Below, piece by piece: positions 1-9,527 of a DNA stretch of 24,798 nt. Positions within the stretch are counted from its first letter, which is position 1; each line of letters starts with the position of its first letter. Made by a program: the position numbers and the translations under genes. Where the stretch lies: NCBI GenBank assembly GCA_007116605.1, contig SKID01000296.1:1-24798 (forward strand). The letters run 5' to 3'. The stretch comes from Tissierellia bacterium. GTDB lineage: Bacteria > Bacillota > Clostridia > Tissierellales > Dethiosulfatibacteraceae. The notes beneath the pieces are model-generated. The model was given only the letters and a program-made list of their open reading frames with translations. It was not told the origin of the DNA and searched no databases.

Positions 1-1112
1 ACATTGACTGCCTTGATTTTATTTATTTTACCTTCCTGACCTAAAAATGATTTTGTTGCTACTTTCTACATATTTTCGCATCCCTCTTCATGAGCTGAAG
101 TCTGTTTGTATAATTTTTTGAAAGTAGGCTAGGGCATACTTTCATCTCTTTCTTTGGAAGGCTTTGGTAAAATCTCAAACTGGTAAACTTTTTTTGCTCC
201 CTGCCTGTTAGCTGTTCCAACACAGTCAGAGCCGGTATCTCCACCTCCAATCACTAAAACTGTTTGATCTTTGGCACTAATTTCAGATGCAATCATAGTG
301 CCCTCTAAGCTTTTTGTTTGTTGTCCTAAATAATCTACTGCATAATAAATTCCCTTTAATTCTCTTCCAGGAATTTTTAAATCCCTTGGCACCCAAGTGC
401 CACAACTTAATACTACTGCATCGTATTTTTTTTTGATCTCTTCTAGTTCCATTTCTTTTCCGACCCATTTATTAGTGACAAATACAATTCCTGCCATTTT
501 TAGCATGTCAATACGTCGATCGATAATTTTTTTGTCTAGTTTATAATTAGGTATACCGTAGCGCATGAGACCACCTAATTTTTTTTCTCTTTCAAAAACT
601 GTCACTCTATGACCTAATGCATTTAAATCATCTGCTAAGGTCAAGCCGGCAGGACCACTACCAACCACAGCTATCTTTTTTTCAGTTCTAACTTTTGGTA
701 TTCTTGGTTGAACCCATCCTTCAGAAAATGCACGTTCTACAATAGATTGCTCAATTTCTCTTACTGAAACAGCCTCTCTATTTATTCCTAAAACACAAGC
801 AGCTTCACATAGTGCTGGGCAAACTCTCCCAGTGAATTCAGGAAAATTAGCGGTCAAGGCGAGTTTTTCATAGGCTCCTTTCCAGTCACCCATATAAAGT
901 AAGTCATTCCATTCAGGGATTAAATTACCTAAGGGACAACCCCAGTTGCAAAAAGAAGTGCCACAGTCCATACATCTATTTGCCTGAGCCATCATTTCGC
1001 CCTCAGCTAAAGGCAGATAAATTTCATTAAAATCCTTAATTCTATCTTCAATCGGTCTTTTAGAATAATTTTTACGTTCAATTTTTATAAATCCTGTCAT
1101 TTTATCTGTCAT
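1..1112 (-). pseudogene. gltD: Glutamate synthase small subunit GltD, interrupted by two in-frame TAG codons; runs off the window
   Basis: GltD feeds electrons from NADPH through FAD and [4Fe-4S] clusters to the large subunit GltB. The first 327 codons are typical: Cys47, 50, 55 and 59 and Cys98, 102 and 106 for the iron-sulfur clusters, a first dinucleotide fold GSGPAG near residue 151 and a second, GGGDTGSD, near 290. A TAG at 129-131 then stops the frame after the residues DESMP. The same frame continues with family-like sequence (PTFKKLYKQTSAHEEGC), meets a second TAG at 66-68 and stays open to position 1. From memory of the family (MPWP; HEEGC followed by a Trp three residues on), both TAGs sit at Trp positions. 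Complete GltD is about 490 aa, so the product ending at the first TAG lacks most of the NADPH domain and the C-terminal FAD part. The start has GGAGG 7 nt upstream, 11 nt after the gltB stop. It could be a recent pseudogene, a readthrough gene or a sequencing error. Confidence 0.8.
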
Positions 1113-1123
1113 CTTCTCACCTC

Positions 1124-4100
1124 CTACGATATTTTTATCTGATCTCCACCTTCAATGATTTCTTTGTACCTTTCTGGAATGACTCTTACAAAATATTGCT
1201 GATACATTTTCCAGTTGTTCAATATTTCTTTGCCGACCATACTATCTGTATACGCCACATGATTTTCTATCATCAATCTCACTTTTTTCATGTTTTCTTT
1301 TGTAGGTTTTTCAATTAAAACCATCTCTTGATTGGCTTTTTTATTGATTTGTTTTTCTATATCAAGAATAATTGCTATCCCACCACTCATTCCTGCAGCA
1401 AAATTTCGGCCTACTTCTCCTAAAATTACCACAAATCCGTCCGTCATATACTCGCATCCATGGTTTCCAACCCCTTCAACAACTGCTTCAGCTCCACTGT
1501 TTCTTACAGCAAACCGTTCACCCACAATACCATTTATATAGACTTGTCCACTGGTTGCACCATATAATAATGTATTGCCTGCAATCATGCTTTTCCCGTA
1601 TTCAGCTTCCTTTGGTTTTCTTACAATAATTTTACCTCCAGAAAGTCCCTTGCCTACATAATCGTTTGCGTCTCCTTCCAATGTTAAAGTAAGACCTTTG
1701 ATGCCAAATGCACCAAAACTCTGACCCGCTGAACCATAAAACTCAAAAGATAAGGTATCATCTTCTAAGGTTTCATGTGGATATGTCTTAGCGATTTGAC
1801 CACTCAACATAGTTCCTACAGCTCTGTGTACATTTTTGATTTCATAAGCACCAGAAACTTTTCGTTTATCCTTAAAAAAGCTTTGACTCTGCATCATTAG
1901 TTTTTGATCCATACTGCCATCTAAACCATGGTCTTGTGTCTGAGAACAATAAGGGGTAATTCTTTTGGGCATATCTGGCCTATACAAAATACTCGATAAA
2001 TCAAGATGTTTTGCTTTCCAATGTTGAATGTCTTGTCTTACTGTTAGTTTATCCACTCTACCTACCATTTCATTAATCGTTCTAAAACCTAACATTGCCA
2101 TATATTCTCTAACTTCTTTTGCAATATAACGCATAAAATTCATGACATATTCAGGCTTTCCACAAAAATTCTTTCTCAACTCATCACTTTGTGTTGCAAC
2201 GCCCATTTCACAATTATTATTTTGGCAATGCCTTAACATCACACAGCCTAAAGTAACTAGTAATGTGGTAGCAAAGCCAAATTCCTCTGCACCCAGTAGA
2301 CAGGCCATGACTACATCTCGACCCGTCTTAAGTTGTCCATCTGTTTGTAAGCGGACCCGGCTTCTTAAATTGTTGAGGAGCAATACTTGATGAGTCTCTG
2401 ACAATCCAATCTCCCAAGGAATACCTGCATGCATGATTGAAGATAATGGCGATGCCCCTGTACCTCCATCATGGCCACTAATAATAATTAAATCTGCATG
2501 TGCTTTTGTCACGCCTGCCGCTACTGTTCCAACACCATTTTCAGCTACTAACTTAACACTAATTCTTGCACTTGGGTTTGCATTTTTTAAATCAAAGATC
2601 AGTTGGGCTAAATCCTCTATCGAATAGATATCATGATGGGGTGGCGGTGAAATTAAGTCAATTCCAGGTACAGAATGTCTAATCATACCAATATATTCAT
2701 TAACCTTCTTTCCTGGTAGATGTCCTCCCTCTCCCGGTTTAGCCCCTTGTGCAACTTTTATTTGAAGTTCGTCTGCTGATGCTAAAAATTGTATCGTCAC
2801 ACCAAATCTAGCTGAGGCAACTTGTTTGATGCGGCTATTTTTATTATCCACATCATTAATCGTCTTTAGTCTCGCTGTATCTTCTCCACCTTCGCCAGAA
2901 TTACTTCGTGCTCCTAACCGATTCATAGCTATTGCAATTGTTTCATGAGCTTCTTTGCTTATCGACCCAATGGACATTGCTCCAGAGCAAAATCGTTTAA
3001 TAATTTCTGATTCCGGCTCTACTTCTTCAAGGGGAATGGATTGACTCTCTTTAAAGGTTAATAAACTTCTAATAGTCCCTAAGTTATCACTTTGCTCATC
3101 CACTCTTTTTGTGTATTCTTTAAACTTGTCATAACGACCCATTCTAACAGACTGCTGTAATCTGTAAATGGTATCTGGGTTAAAGGTATGAAACTCACCA
3201 TTTTTCCGCCACTTATAGAGTCCACCTACCTCTAGAGATTGGCGAGATTCTCTAATTCGATCAAATGCTACTTGATGTCTTACAAGGACTTCTTGGGCTA
3301 TTTCATCTATTCCGATGCCACCTAATCGAGTAGGTGTTCCTCCGAAATAGCGATTAACTGTTTCTTCATTAATACCTATCACTTCGAAAATTTGTGCTCC
3401 ATGGTAACTTTGTACTGTACATATGCCCATTTTTGATAGTATTTTAGCTAACCCTTTAGAACATGCTTTTAGGTAGGCTTTCTCACCTTCTTTTTCAGAA
3501 CATTGAATTTGTCCTGTTTTTTCCATCATTCTTATACTATGAATCGCTAAATACGGATTAATGGCACTGGCTCCATAAGCTGTTAATAGTGCAAAATGTG
3601 TTGTTTCTCTAGCATCTCCTGCTTCTACTAAAATAGACACTTTAGACCGCTGTTTTTTTCGAATTAAATAATGATGCACCGCAGATACAGCTAGCAGCGA
3701 AGGAATGGCCGCTTCATAACTATCTACTTTCACATCGGAAAGCACTAATATATTATAGCCTTCTTTCACTCTTTGCAAAGCACGCTCACAAATGAGTTCT
3801 AAGGCTTGTTTAAATCCTTCAACACCACTGTCTGCTTTAAAGGTAATGGGAATCACCGTAGACATTAAATCTTCTGTCATCAATCTTTTAATTTGATTCA
3901 TTTGCTCATTACTTATGATGGGAGTATCAATTCTTAAATATTTGTGATCTAAATGTTTCATGTTTAAAATATTTTCTTGGGTTCCTAAAAAATTCATCAA
4001 AGACATTACAATCCCTTCTCGTATGGGGTCTATTGGAGGATTGGTCACTTGAGCAAACAATTGTCTAAAGTAATTAAATAATAGTTGGGGTTTATTTGAT

Positions 4101-5635
4101 AATACCGCTAAAGGCGTATCATTACCCATGGATCCAATAGGCTCACTGCCATTTTCCGCCATAGGCTTTAAAATTAATCTTAAATCTTCCATGGTATAGC
4201 CAAATGCCTTTTGTTTATCAACCAGTTGATCCATTGATAAATTGACTTCTCCTGTGGGCAAATGAGGCAAAGATTCAAATTTTACACGACTATTCCTCAC
4301 AATATCGATATAGTCCATTTTATTAGAAACTCTAGACTTTATTTCCTCATCAAAAAATATTTGCTTTCTTTGTGTATCAACTAAGAGCATTTCTCCCGGT
4401 GCTAAGCGTCCCTTTTTAATGATATGTTGAGGCTTCATCTTAAGAACACCAAATTCAGAGGCCATAATCAGTGTATGATTGTCTGTAATAATGTATTTAG
4501 CAGGTCTTAATCCATTTCTATCTAATGTTCCACCTATTTGAACACCATCACAAAAAAACATTGCTGCTGGACCATCCCATGGTTCAATCATAGCTGCATG
4601 ATATTCATAAAAGGCCCGCTTTTCCTCAGGCATATTCATATCATTTTCCCATGCTTCTGGAATTAACATCATCAATGTATGTGCATTCGTACGACCATTT
4701 TGCTTGATAAACTCAAAAGCATTATCCACTGATGCAGAATCACTTTTTCCTGGTTGAATAATCGGATATAAATCATTGATTTTATCTTTGAAAACTCCTG
4801 ACTCTAAAACACCTTCTCTTGTTTCCATCCAATTTCGATTTCCTTTAATCGTATTGATTTCACCATTATGGGCTAAATAACGAAAAGGCTGAGCTAAGTC
4901 CCATGTAGGAAATGTATTGGTGCTAAATCTTTGATGCACTAATGCCATGGCACTTTTAAAGTGAATATCTGACAAATCCGGGAAGTAATATTCTATTTGA
5001 TCTGCTAACAGCAGCCCTTTGTACACAATTGTTTTGCATGATAAAGAGCAAATATAGAAGTATTCTCTATTTCTTTTCACCAATCGATTCACTTCCGACT
5101 CTACTCTTTTCCGTATCAAATAAAGGTTTCTTTCAAATGTTTCCTCATTGTGATCTTGGTCCGTCGACATCGCTATAAAAACTTGCCGGATGACCGGCTC
5201 AGATCCTTTAGCCGTTTCGCCTAAAGTCTTATTATCTGTTGGAACAAATCTCCATCCTAAAGTCTTATATCCTGAGTCTCTTACAACTCTCTCTACAATC
5301 CCTTCACATTGTAGTCTCAATGCTGTTTCTTTAGGTAAAAAAATCATTCCTATACCATATTGCCCTTGATCAGGCAAATCAATCCCATCATTAGCTGAAT
5401 AAATTCTAAAAAACTCATCTGGAATCTGAGTCATAATTCCTGCACCATCACCCGTCTTTGGATCTGAACCTACTGCTCCTCGATGCTCCATATTTTTTAA
5501 AATCTCTAATCCGTGTTTAACGATTCGATGACTGATTTCTCCTTTAACATTAACTATAAATCCAACACCACATGCATCTTTTTCGTTTTCAGGATGATAT
5601 AAACCTTGTTTTTTTGGCAATCCATATAAGTCCAT
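1124..5635 (-). CDS. gltB: Glutamate synthase (NADPH) large subunit
   Basis: This large subunit makes glutamate from 2-oxoglutarate and glutamine in the cytoplasm. I place the start at 5635: GGGAGG lies 6 nt upstream, and the protein (MDLYGLPKKQGLYHPE) matches the usual N-terminus. A longer open frame to 5692 has no ribosome binding site. The result is 1503 aa, normal for the family. A 21-residue propeptide precedes Cys22 (DACGVGF), which becomes the N-terminal nucleophile of the class II glutamine amidotransferase domain. The [3Fe-4S] ligands are Cys1131, Cys1137 and Cys1142 in GCVMLRHCQNNNC. The FMN/synthase region contains HDGGTGASPLSS, and the C-terminal GXGXG beta-helix domain follows (GSAGQSFGAFGIKG). 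The stop codon is TAG. gltD follows after 11 nt, so the two are an operon. The gene looks fully functional, which contrasts with the broken gltD. Confidence 0.97.
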   Translation of the reverse strand: MDLYGLPKKQGLYHPENEKDACGVGFIVNVKGEISHRIVKHGLEILKNMEHRGAVGSDPKTGDGAGIMTQIPDEFFRIYSANDGIDLPDQGQYGIGMIFLPKETALRLQCEGIVERVVRDSGYKTLGWRFVPTDNKTLGETAKGSEPVIRQVFIAMSTDQDHNEETFERNLYLIRKRVESEVNRLVKRNREYFYICSLSCKTIVYKGLLLADQIEYYFPDLSDIHFKSAMALVHQRFSTNTFPTWDLAQPFRYLAHNGEINTIKGNRNWMETREGVLESGVFKDKINDLYPIIQPGKSDSASVDNAFEFIKQNGRTNAHTLMMLIPEAWENDMNMPEEKRAFYEYHAAMIEPWDGPAAMFFCDGVQIGGTLDRNGLRPAKYIITDNHTLIMASEFGVLKMKPQHIIKKGRLAPGEMLLVDTQRKQIFFDEEIKSRVSNKMDYIDIVRNSRVKFESLPHLPTGEVNLSMDQLVDKQKAFGYTMEDLRLILKPMAENGSEPIGSMGNDTPLAVLSNKPQLLFNYFRQLFAQVTNPPIDPIREGIVMSLMNFLGTQENILNMKHLDHKYLRIDTPIISNEQMNQIKRLMTEDLMSTVIPITFKADSGVEGFKQALELICERALQRVKEGYNILVLSDVKVDSYEAAIPSLLAVSAVHHYLIRKKQRSKVSILVEAGDARETTHFALLTAYGASAINPYLAIHSIRMMEKTGQIQCSEKEGEKAYLKACSKGLAKILSKMGICTVQSYHGAQIFEVIGINEETVNRYFGGTPTRLGGIGIDEIAQEVLVRHQVAFDRIRESRQSLEVGGLYKWRKNGEFHTFNPDTIYRLQQSVRMGRYDKFKEYTKRVDEQSDNLGTIRSLLTFKESQSIPLEEVEPESEIIKRFCSGAMSIGSISKEAHETIAIAMNRLGARSNSGEGGEDTARLKTINDVDNKNSRIKQVASARFGVTIQFLASADELQIKVAQGAKPGEGGHLPGKKVNEYIGMIRHSVPGIDLISPPPHHDIYSIEDLAQLIFDLKNANPSARISVKLVAENGVGTVAAGVTKAHADLIIISGHDGGTGASPLSSIMHAGIPWEIGLSETHQVLLLNNLRSRVRLQTDGQLKTGRDVVMACLLGAEEFGFATTLLVTLGCVMLRHCQNNNCEMGVATQSDELRKNFCGKPEYVMNFMRYIAKEVREYMAMLGFRTINEMVGRVDKLTVRQDIQHWKAKHLDLSSILYRPDMPKRITPYCSQTQDHGLDGSMDQKLMMQSQSFFKDKRKVSGAYEIKNVHRAVGTMLSGQIAKTYPHETLEDDTLSFEFYGSAGQSFGAFGIKGLTLTLEGDANDYVGKGLSGGKIIVRKPKEAEYGKSMIAGNTLLYGATSGQVYINGIVGERFAVRNSGAEAVVEGVGNHGCEYMTDGFVVILGEVGRNFAAGMSGGIAIILDIEKQINKKANQEMVLIEKPTKENMKKVRLMIENHVAYTDSMVGKEILNNWKMYQQYFVRVIPERYKEIIEGGDQIKIS

Positions 5636-5710
5636 AAGCGCCTCCCAATATTGCTTCATAAATGAATACATTTGTATTTCATATAAAAACATTTATTTCT
5701 ATTTTTTAAC

Positions 5711-5739
5711 ATTTTACACGAACTTATGATTGAATACAA
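5711..5739 (-). promoter_or_regulatory. Putative sigma-A promoter of gltBD
   Basis: On the minus strand TTGTAT (5734-5739) and TAAAAT (5711-5716) are separated by 17 bp. This predicts a transcript start near 5704 and a leader of about 70 nt before the gltB start at 5635. Just upstream lies a perfect dyad TGCAA-TTA-TTGCA (5748-5760), centred near -50, a likely place for a regulator. Further upstream are the palindrome ATAGACGTCTAT (5801-5812) and a CTAGTAC/GTACTAG inverted repeat (5817-5823 and 5850-5856). No regulator gene for gltBD is seen in the window. Confidence 0.5.
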
Positions 5740-5878
5740 CTATTTTTTGCAATTATTGCATACAATAAACAATTTGTTGTTGGGAAAACCTTACAAATTT
5801 ATAGACGTCTATTATTCTAGTACATTTAACCTTTTATCTATGACTTAAGGTACTAGACTCTCATTTTTAAAGTGGGAG

Positions 5879-5931
5879 AATAAAGATTAAAAAAACTAGC
5901 CTCAGGAAAGACTAGTTTTTTAATCTTTATT
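5879..5931. terminator. Rho-independent terminator after mmdB, possibly bidirectional
   Basis: A nearly perfect 20-bp stem (AATAAAGATTAAAAAA-CTAG with its complement, one bulged base) surrounds a 12-nt loop. It lies 30 nt past the mmdB stop. The A/T-rich arms give a U-run on either strand, so it could act both ways. The part of the gap between it and gltB holds the gltB promoter and the dyads described there. Confidence 0.8.
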
Positions 5932-5960
5932 CAGTTCTGTTTTAATTCATTTAGACAATG

Positions 5961-7073
5961 TTAACTAAAAAACATCAACAATACCCCTGCTGCTACAGCA
6001 GAACCAATTACTCCTGCCACATTAGGTCCCATAGCATGCATGAGCAAGAAATTTGATGGATTATTCTTTTGACCTTCTCTTTGAACCACTCGAGCAGCCA
6101 TAGGCACTGCAGATACCCCTGCGGCACCAATCATTGGATTGATTTTACCACCACTGAGTTTACACATGAGTTTACCAAACAATACGCCTGTAGCTGTACC
6201 AATAGCAAAAGCCACTAACCCTAGAGCAATAATCATTAAGGTTGAAGGGGTTAAAAACAAAGCTGCCTCTGATTTTCCACCTACAGTGATTCCAAGGAAA
6301 ATCGTCACAATATACATTAATGAATTGGTTGCTGTGTCCGCAAGTTTTGGTACCACACCTGACTCTCTGATGAGATTACCAAACATGAGCATGCCTATCA
6401 AGGCAGCTGCTGAAGGTAATAACAACACACAGAAGATAGTGACCACAATAGGAAAAACAATTTTTTCTGTCTTAGAGACAAAGCGCAATTGTTCCATCTT
6501 AATCTTTCTTTCTTCTGGTGTGGTAAGGGCACGAATAATGGGGGGCTGAATCACAGGGACTAAAGCCATATAAGAATAGGCTGCAATGGCAATGGGTCCT
6601 AGCAAATCAGATGCTAGCATGGATGTGATATACAAAGCTGTGGGTCCATCTGCGCCACCAATAATCCCAATAGAAGCTGCTTCTGGTCCTGTAAAGCCCA
6701 GTAATATGGCTCCTATAAAAGTAAAAAATATACCAAACTGTGCTGCGGCTCCTAATAGTATGCTTCTAGGATTGGCAATTAAGGGACCAAAATCTGTACT
6801 CGCACCAACACATAAAAATATGAGCGGGGGATAAATTCCTTTTTCGGTTCCTATGTATATCAATTTTAGTAGCCCATTATCTTGCATTAAACCCGACAAT
6901 GGCATGTTGACTAACAACATCCCAAAAGCGATGGGTATTAATAAATAGGGCTCGTAACCTTTGGCTACAGCAAGATATAAGAATATACACGCAATGGTTA
7001 TCATAATCAATTCTTGATAGGTGATTGCCGCATATCCTGTGCTTTGCCAAAAGTTTTGTAGTATTTCTACCAT
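5961..7073 (-). CDS. mmdB: Sodium-ion-translocating decarboxylase beta subunit (MmdB/OadB family)
   Basis: This integral membrane subunit takes the carboxyl group from carboxybiotin, releases CO2 and couples this to Na+ export. At 370 aa it is of normal length for the compact beta subunits. It has about nine to eleven hydrophobic segments and the family signatures GASTDFGPL (about residue 90) and GIIGGADGPTALY (about 137), whose Asp residues are implicated in Na+ and proton movement, plus the conserved C-terminal region SAVPMAARV and HAMGPNVAGVIGSA. GGAGG lies 7 nt before the ATG. It is the last of four genes, 13 nt after the biotin carrier gene, and is followed by a strong terminator. The substrate is set by the alpha subunit, so oxaloacetate or glutaconyl-CoA pumps would have much the same beta subunit. 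Confidence 0.93.
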   Translation of the reverse strand: MVEILQNFWQSTGYAAITYQELIMITIACIFLYLAVAKGYEPYLLIPIAFGMLLVNMPLSGLMQDNGLLKLIYIGTEKGIYPPLIFLCVGASTDFGPLIANPRSILLGAAAQFGIFFTFIGAILLGFTGPEAASIGIIGGADGPTALYITSMLASDLLGPIAIAAYSYMALVPVIQPPIIRALTTPEERKIKMEQLRFVSKTEKIVFPIVVTIFCVLLLPSAAALIGMLMFGNLIRESGVVPKLADTATNSLMYIVTIFLGITVGGKSEAALFLTPSTLMIIALGLVAFAIGTATGVLFGKLMCKLSGGKINPMIGAAGVSAVPMAARVVQREGQKNNPSNFLLMHAMGPNVAGVIGSAVAAGVLLMFFS

Positions 7074-7086
7074 TTGGATGCCTCCT

Positions 7087-7479
7087 TTATCCTAATGTGA
7101 TTAATGCATCTCCACTACTCACACTGGCTCCTTTTGCAGCATGAATGGCACTGACCGTACCGTCCGATGGGGCTACGATTTCATTTTCCATTTTCATCGC
7201 TTCTAGGATTAATAGGATATCACCCGCTTTTACAGCTTGTCCAACAGTGACTTTCATATCAAAGACTGTTCCTGGCATCGGTGCAGATACAACTTCTCCT
7301 CCAGCAGGAGCTGGCGCAGCCTTTGATGCTGCTGGTGCAGCTTGAGGGGCTGTCTGGGCTGGTGCAGGCGCTGGGGTTTGTGTCACTGTTCTTTGGGCTG
7401 TAGGAGCGCTTTGCACACCTACTTCTTCTACTTCTACTTGATATGTTTTTCCGTTTACCGTTATATTGTATTGCTTCAT
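7087..7479 (-). CDS. mmdC: Biotin carrier subunit of the sodium-pump decarboxylase (gamma subunit)
   Basis: This small biotin-carrying protein shuttles the carboxyl group from the carboxyltransferase MmdA to the membrane pump MmdB. From the ATG at 7479 it has 130 aa: a short N-terminal beta region (to about residue 22), an Ala/Pro/Gln/Thr-rich flexible linker (about 23-61), and a biotinyl domain with the acceptor Lys96 in EAMKMEN. A longer open frame to 7527 overlaps mmdD and has no binding site. GGAGG lies 7 nt before the ATG at 7479 and 4 nt before an adjacent ATG at 7482, so either of these is possible. The gene follows mmdD by 11 nt and precedes mmdB by 13 nt. Confidence 0.94.
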   Translation of the reverse strand: MKQYNITVNGKTYQVEVEEVGVQSAPTAQRTVTQTPAPAPAQTAPQAAPAASKAAPAPAGGEVVSAPMPGTVFDMKVTVGQAVKAGDILLILEAMKMENEIVAPSDGTVSAIHAAKGASVSSGDALITLG

Positions 7480-7490
7480 CATTGATCCTC

Positions 7491-7841
7491 CTATCTCATT
7501 TGCTCTATTCTTCCCATGCGTGTCCATGACGATTCTGGATTATAGATGGGTGTAATGCTTCGAATGATTAATTTTTCTTTGGGTTTACCTGTTGCAGCCA
7601 CTATAGCGGCTGTAATGACAGCAATCAATGCTTCTTCATCTTCCTCGACTGTTGGTTTTGGTTCTATTTCAACTTTGCCTTGTGGTTCTGATTGGGCTAC
7701 CACTGGCTTTTTCTTTTCTACAAAAATAATTTTGAATAAATCGAGAATGAACGATATGGTTAATAGAGTAATAAACACTATGGCCATACTAAAGACTGTT
7801 ATGATGGCTGCCTCACCCATTTCTATGGTTGGTCCAAACAT
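7491..7841 (-). CDS. mmdD: Sodium-pump decarboxylase delta/gamma-type membrane subunit (OadG/MmdD family)
   Basis: This is the small membrane subunit that holds the complex together. It has 116 aa: one N-terminal transmembrane helix (about residues 11-34), a charged linker rich in Lys, Pro and Glu (about 41-67), and a C-terminal segment (EEALIAVITAAIVAATG... IRSITPIYNPESSWTRMGRIEQMR). The C-terminal SSWTRMGR-like end resembles clostridial members of the family. GGAGGG precedes the ATG. It stops with TAG, 12 nt after the mmdA stop region and just before the biotin carrier gene. Identity rests on the topology and on its position in the mmdA-D-C-B order known from Veillonella-type operons. Confidence 0.88.
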   Translation of the reverse strand: MFGPTIEMGEAAIITVFSMAIVFITLLTISFILDLFKIIFVEKKKPVVAQSEPQGKVEIEPKPTVEEDEEALIAVITAAIVAATGKPKEKLIIRSITPIYNPESSWTRMGRIEQMR

Positions 7842-7853
7842 ATAAGTCCCTCC

Positions 7854-9401
7854 TTATACAGGCATATTGCCGTGTTTTTTGGCTGGTCGAGTTTCTCTTT
7901 TGCCTGCTAGCATTTCAAAGGCACCGATGACTCGTTTTCTTGTTTCTTTGGGCTCGATCACATCGTCAATATAACCTCGTGATGCTGCAATGTAAGGATT
8001 GGCCACACGATCTGTATATTCTTGTATTTTTTCTTGCCGTTTTTCATCTGCATTTTCTGCATCGGCAATTTCTTTTCTAAAAATGATATTGGCTGCTCCC
8101 GAGGGTCCCATCACTGCTATTTCTGCTGTTGGCCATCCATATACCATGTCCGCTCCTAAGTGTCTGGAACACATAGCTATGTAGGCACCTCCATAGGCTT
8201 TTCGTGTTATCACCGTCACTTTTGGCACAGTGGCTTCTGAATAGGCATATAACATTTTGGCACCATGTCTGATGATGCCCCCATATTCTTGACCGGTTCC
8301 TGGTAAAAATCCTGGCACATCCACTAAGGTTAACAAGGGGATGTTAAAGGCATCACATGTTCTTATAAAATGAGCCCCTTTATCGGATGCATTGATATCT
8401 AAACAGCCTGCTAGTTTTGTTGGCTGACTGGCTATGACTCCGATGCTTTTGCCATTGAGGCGAGCAAAGCCTGTGATGATGTTTTCTGCATAATAGGGTT
8501 GATATTCTAAAAATTCTCCATTGTCTGACAAGGTGTGTATGACTGTCTTCATGTCATAGGCTTTGTTAGGGTTTAGGGGAACTAATTCATCTAATCCTTC
8601 ATCTATCCGGTTTAAATCATCTTCATTAGCCACCACAGGAGTTGTTTCCATATTGTTTTGTGGTATGAAGCTTAGTAAATATCGAATCTTATCAAAGCAT
8701 GCTTCTTCTGTCTCATCATAAAACTGAGCTACTCCACTCACTTTATTGTGGGTCATTGCTCCACCTAAGGCTTCGGCTGATACTTCTTCTCCTGTGACTG
8801 TCTTTATGACTTGTGGTCCTGTAATAAACATCTTTGAGGTGTTGTCTACCATAAAAATAAAGTCTGTTAATGCTGGTGAATACACTGCACCACCTGCACA
8901 TGGTCCTAGGATGACTGAAATTTGTGGGATGACTCCTGATGCAATGGTATTATTGTAAAAAATATCTCCATAGCCTTTTAACGCATCCACACCTTCTTGG
9001 ATTCTTGCACCTCCTGAGTCATTGATGCCTATGAGGGGCGCTCCCATTTTTAATGCCATTTGTTGCACTTTCACGATTTTTGCTGCATGCATCTCTCCTA
9101 ATGACCCACCAATCACCGTAAAGTCTTGGGCAAATAGGTACACTAATCTACCATTAATAGTACCATATCCCGTCACCACACCTTCTCCTGGTGCTTTTGT
9201 TTTTTCCATCCCAAAATTGACACATCGATGCTCTACAAAGGTGTCTAATTCAATAAAACTGCCTTCATCCAATAGTTTTTCTATACGCTCTCTTGCCGTA
9301 TACTTCCCATTGTCATGCTGTTTTTTGATGCCTTTTTCGCCTCCACCTAGAGCCAATACTTCTTTCTTTTCTATTAATTTGGCTATTTTTTCGTTTGGCA
9401 A
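7854..9401 (-). CDS. mmdA: Methylmalonyl-CoA decarboxylase alpha subunit (biotin-dependent carboxyltransferase)
   Basis: The carboxyltransferase moves the carboxyl group of (S)-methylmalonyl-CoA to biotin on MmdC, giving propionyl-CoA. The protein has 515 aa and two crotonase-like halves. The N-terminal half has the acyl-CoA/oxyanion signatures GINDSGGARIQEG (about 125-137) and GPCAGGAVYSPALTDF. The C-terminal half has VDVPGFLPGTGQEYGGIIRHGAK and AYGGAYIAM, which bind carboxybiotin. The length fits MmdA/PccB-type subunits (about 510-520 aa) and not glutaconyl-CoA decarboxylase alpha (about 590 aa). The start is a TTG at 9401 with GGAGG 8 nt upstream. It opens the four-gene pump operon. Propionyl-CoA carboxylase beta chains look alike, but the company of MmdB and MmdD argues for decarboxylation. 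Confidence 0.92.
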   Translation of the reverse strand: MPNEKIAKLIEKKEVLALGGGEKGIKKQHDNGKYTARERIEKLLDEGSFIELDTFVEHRCVNFGMEKTKAPGEGVVTGYGTINGRLVYLFAQDFTVIGGSLGEMHAAKIVKVQQMALKMGAPLIGINDSGGARIQEGVDALKGYGDIFYNNTIASGVIPQISVILGPCAGGAVYSPALTDFIFMVDNTSKMFITGPQVIKTVTGEEVSAEALGGAMTHNKVSGVAQFYDETEEACFDKIRYLLSFIPQNNMETTPVVANEDDLNRIDEGLDELVPLNPNKAYDMKTVIHTLSDNGEFLEYQPYYAENIITGFARLNGKSIGVIASQPTKLAGCLDINASDKGAHFIRTCDAFNIPLLTLVDVPGFLPGTGQEYGGIIRHGAKMLYAYSEATVPKVTVITRKAYGGAYIAMCSRHLGADMVYGWPTAEIAVMGPSGAANIIFRKEIADAENADEKRQEKIQEYTDRVANPYIAASRGYIDDVIEPKETRKRVIGAFEMLAGKRETRPAKKHGNMPV

Positions 9402-9440
9402 TGCAGTTACCTCCTATTCTTGTATTGAATATCACTTATT

Positions 9441-9469
9441 AAAATACTAATAATTTAAGAAAAAGTCAA
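9441..9469 (-). promoter_or_regulatory. Putative sigma-A promoter of the mmdADCB operon
   Basis: TTGACT (9464-9469) and TATTTT (9441-9446) are 17 bp apart on the minus strand, placing the start near 9434, some 33 nt before the mmdA TTG. A short perfect inverted repeat TCTTG-N7-CAAGA (9475-9491) lies just upstream of the -35. It could be an operator near -49 or a weak terminator of the CoA-transferase gene. The rest of the 126-bp gap shows nothing clear. Confidence 0.5.
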
Positions 9470-9527
9470 TATAATCTTGTTAATTGCAAGACCTTTTTTA
9501 AATCATTCGTATTAAATGAGTCTAAAC

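Noticed and set aside
5636..5692. N-terminal extension of GltB by 19 residues from an ATG at 5692.
   Set aside because: There is no ribosome binding site there, whereas GGGAGG stands 6 nt before 5635 and the shorter form matches the usual propeptide.
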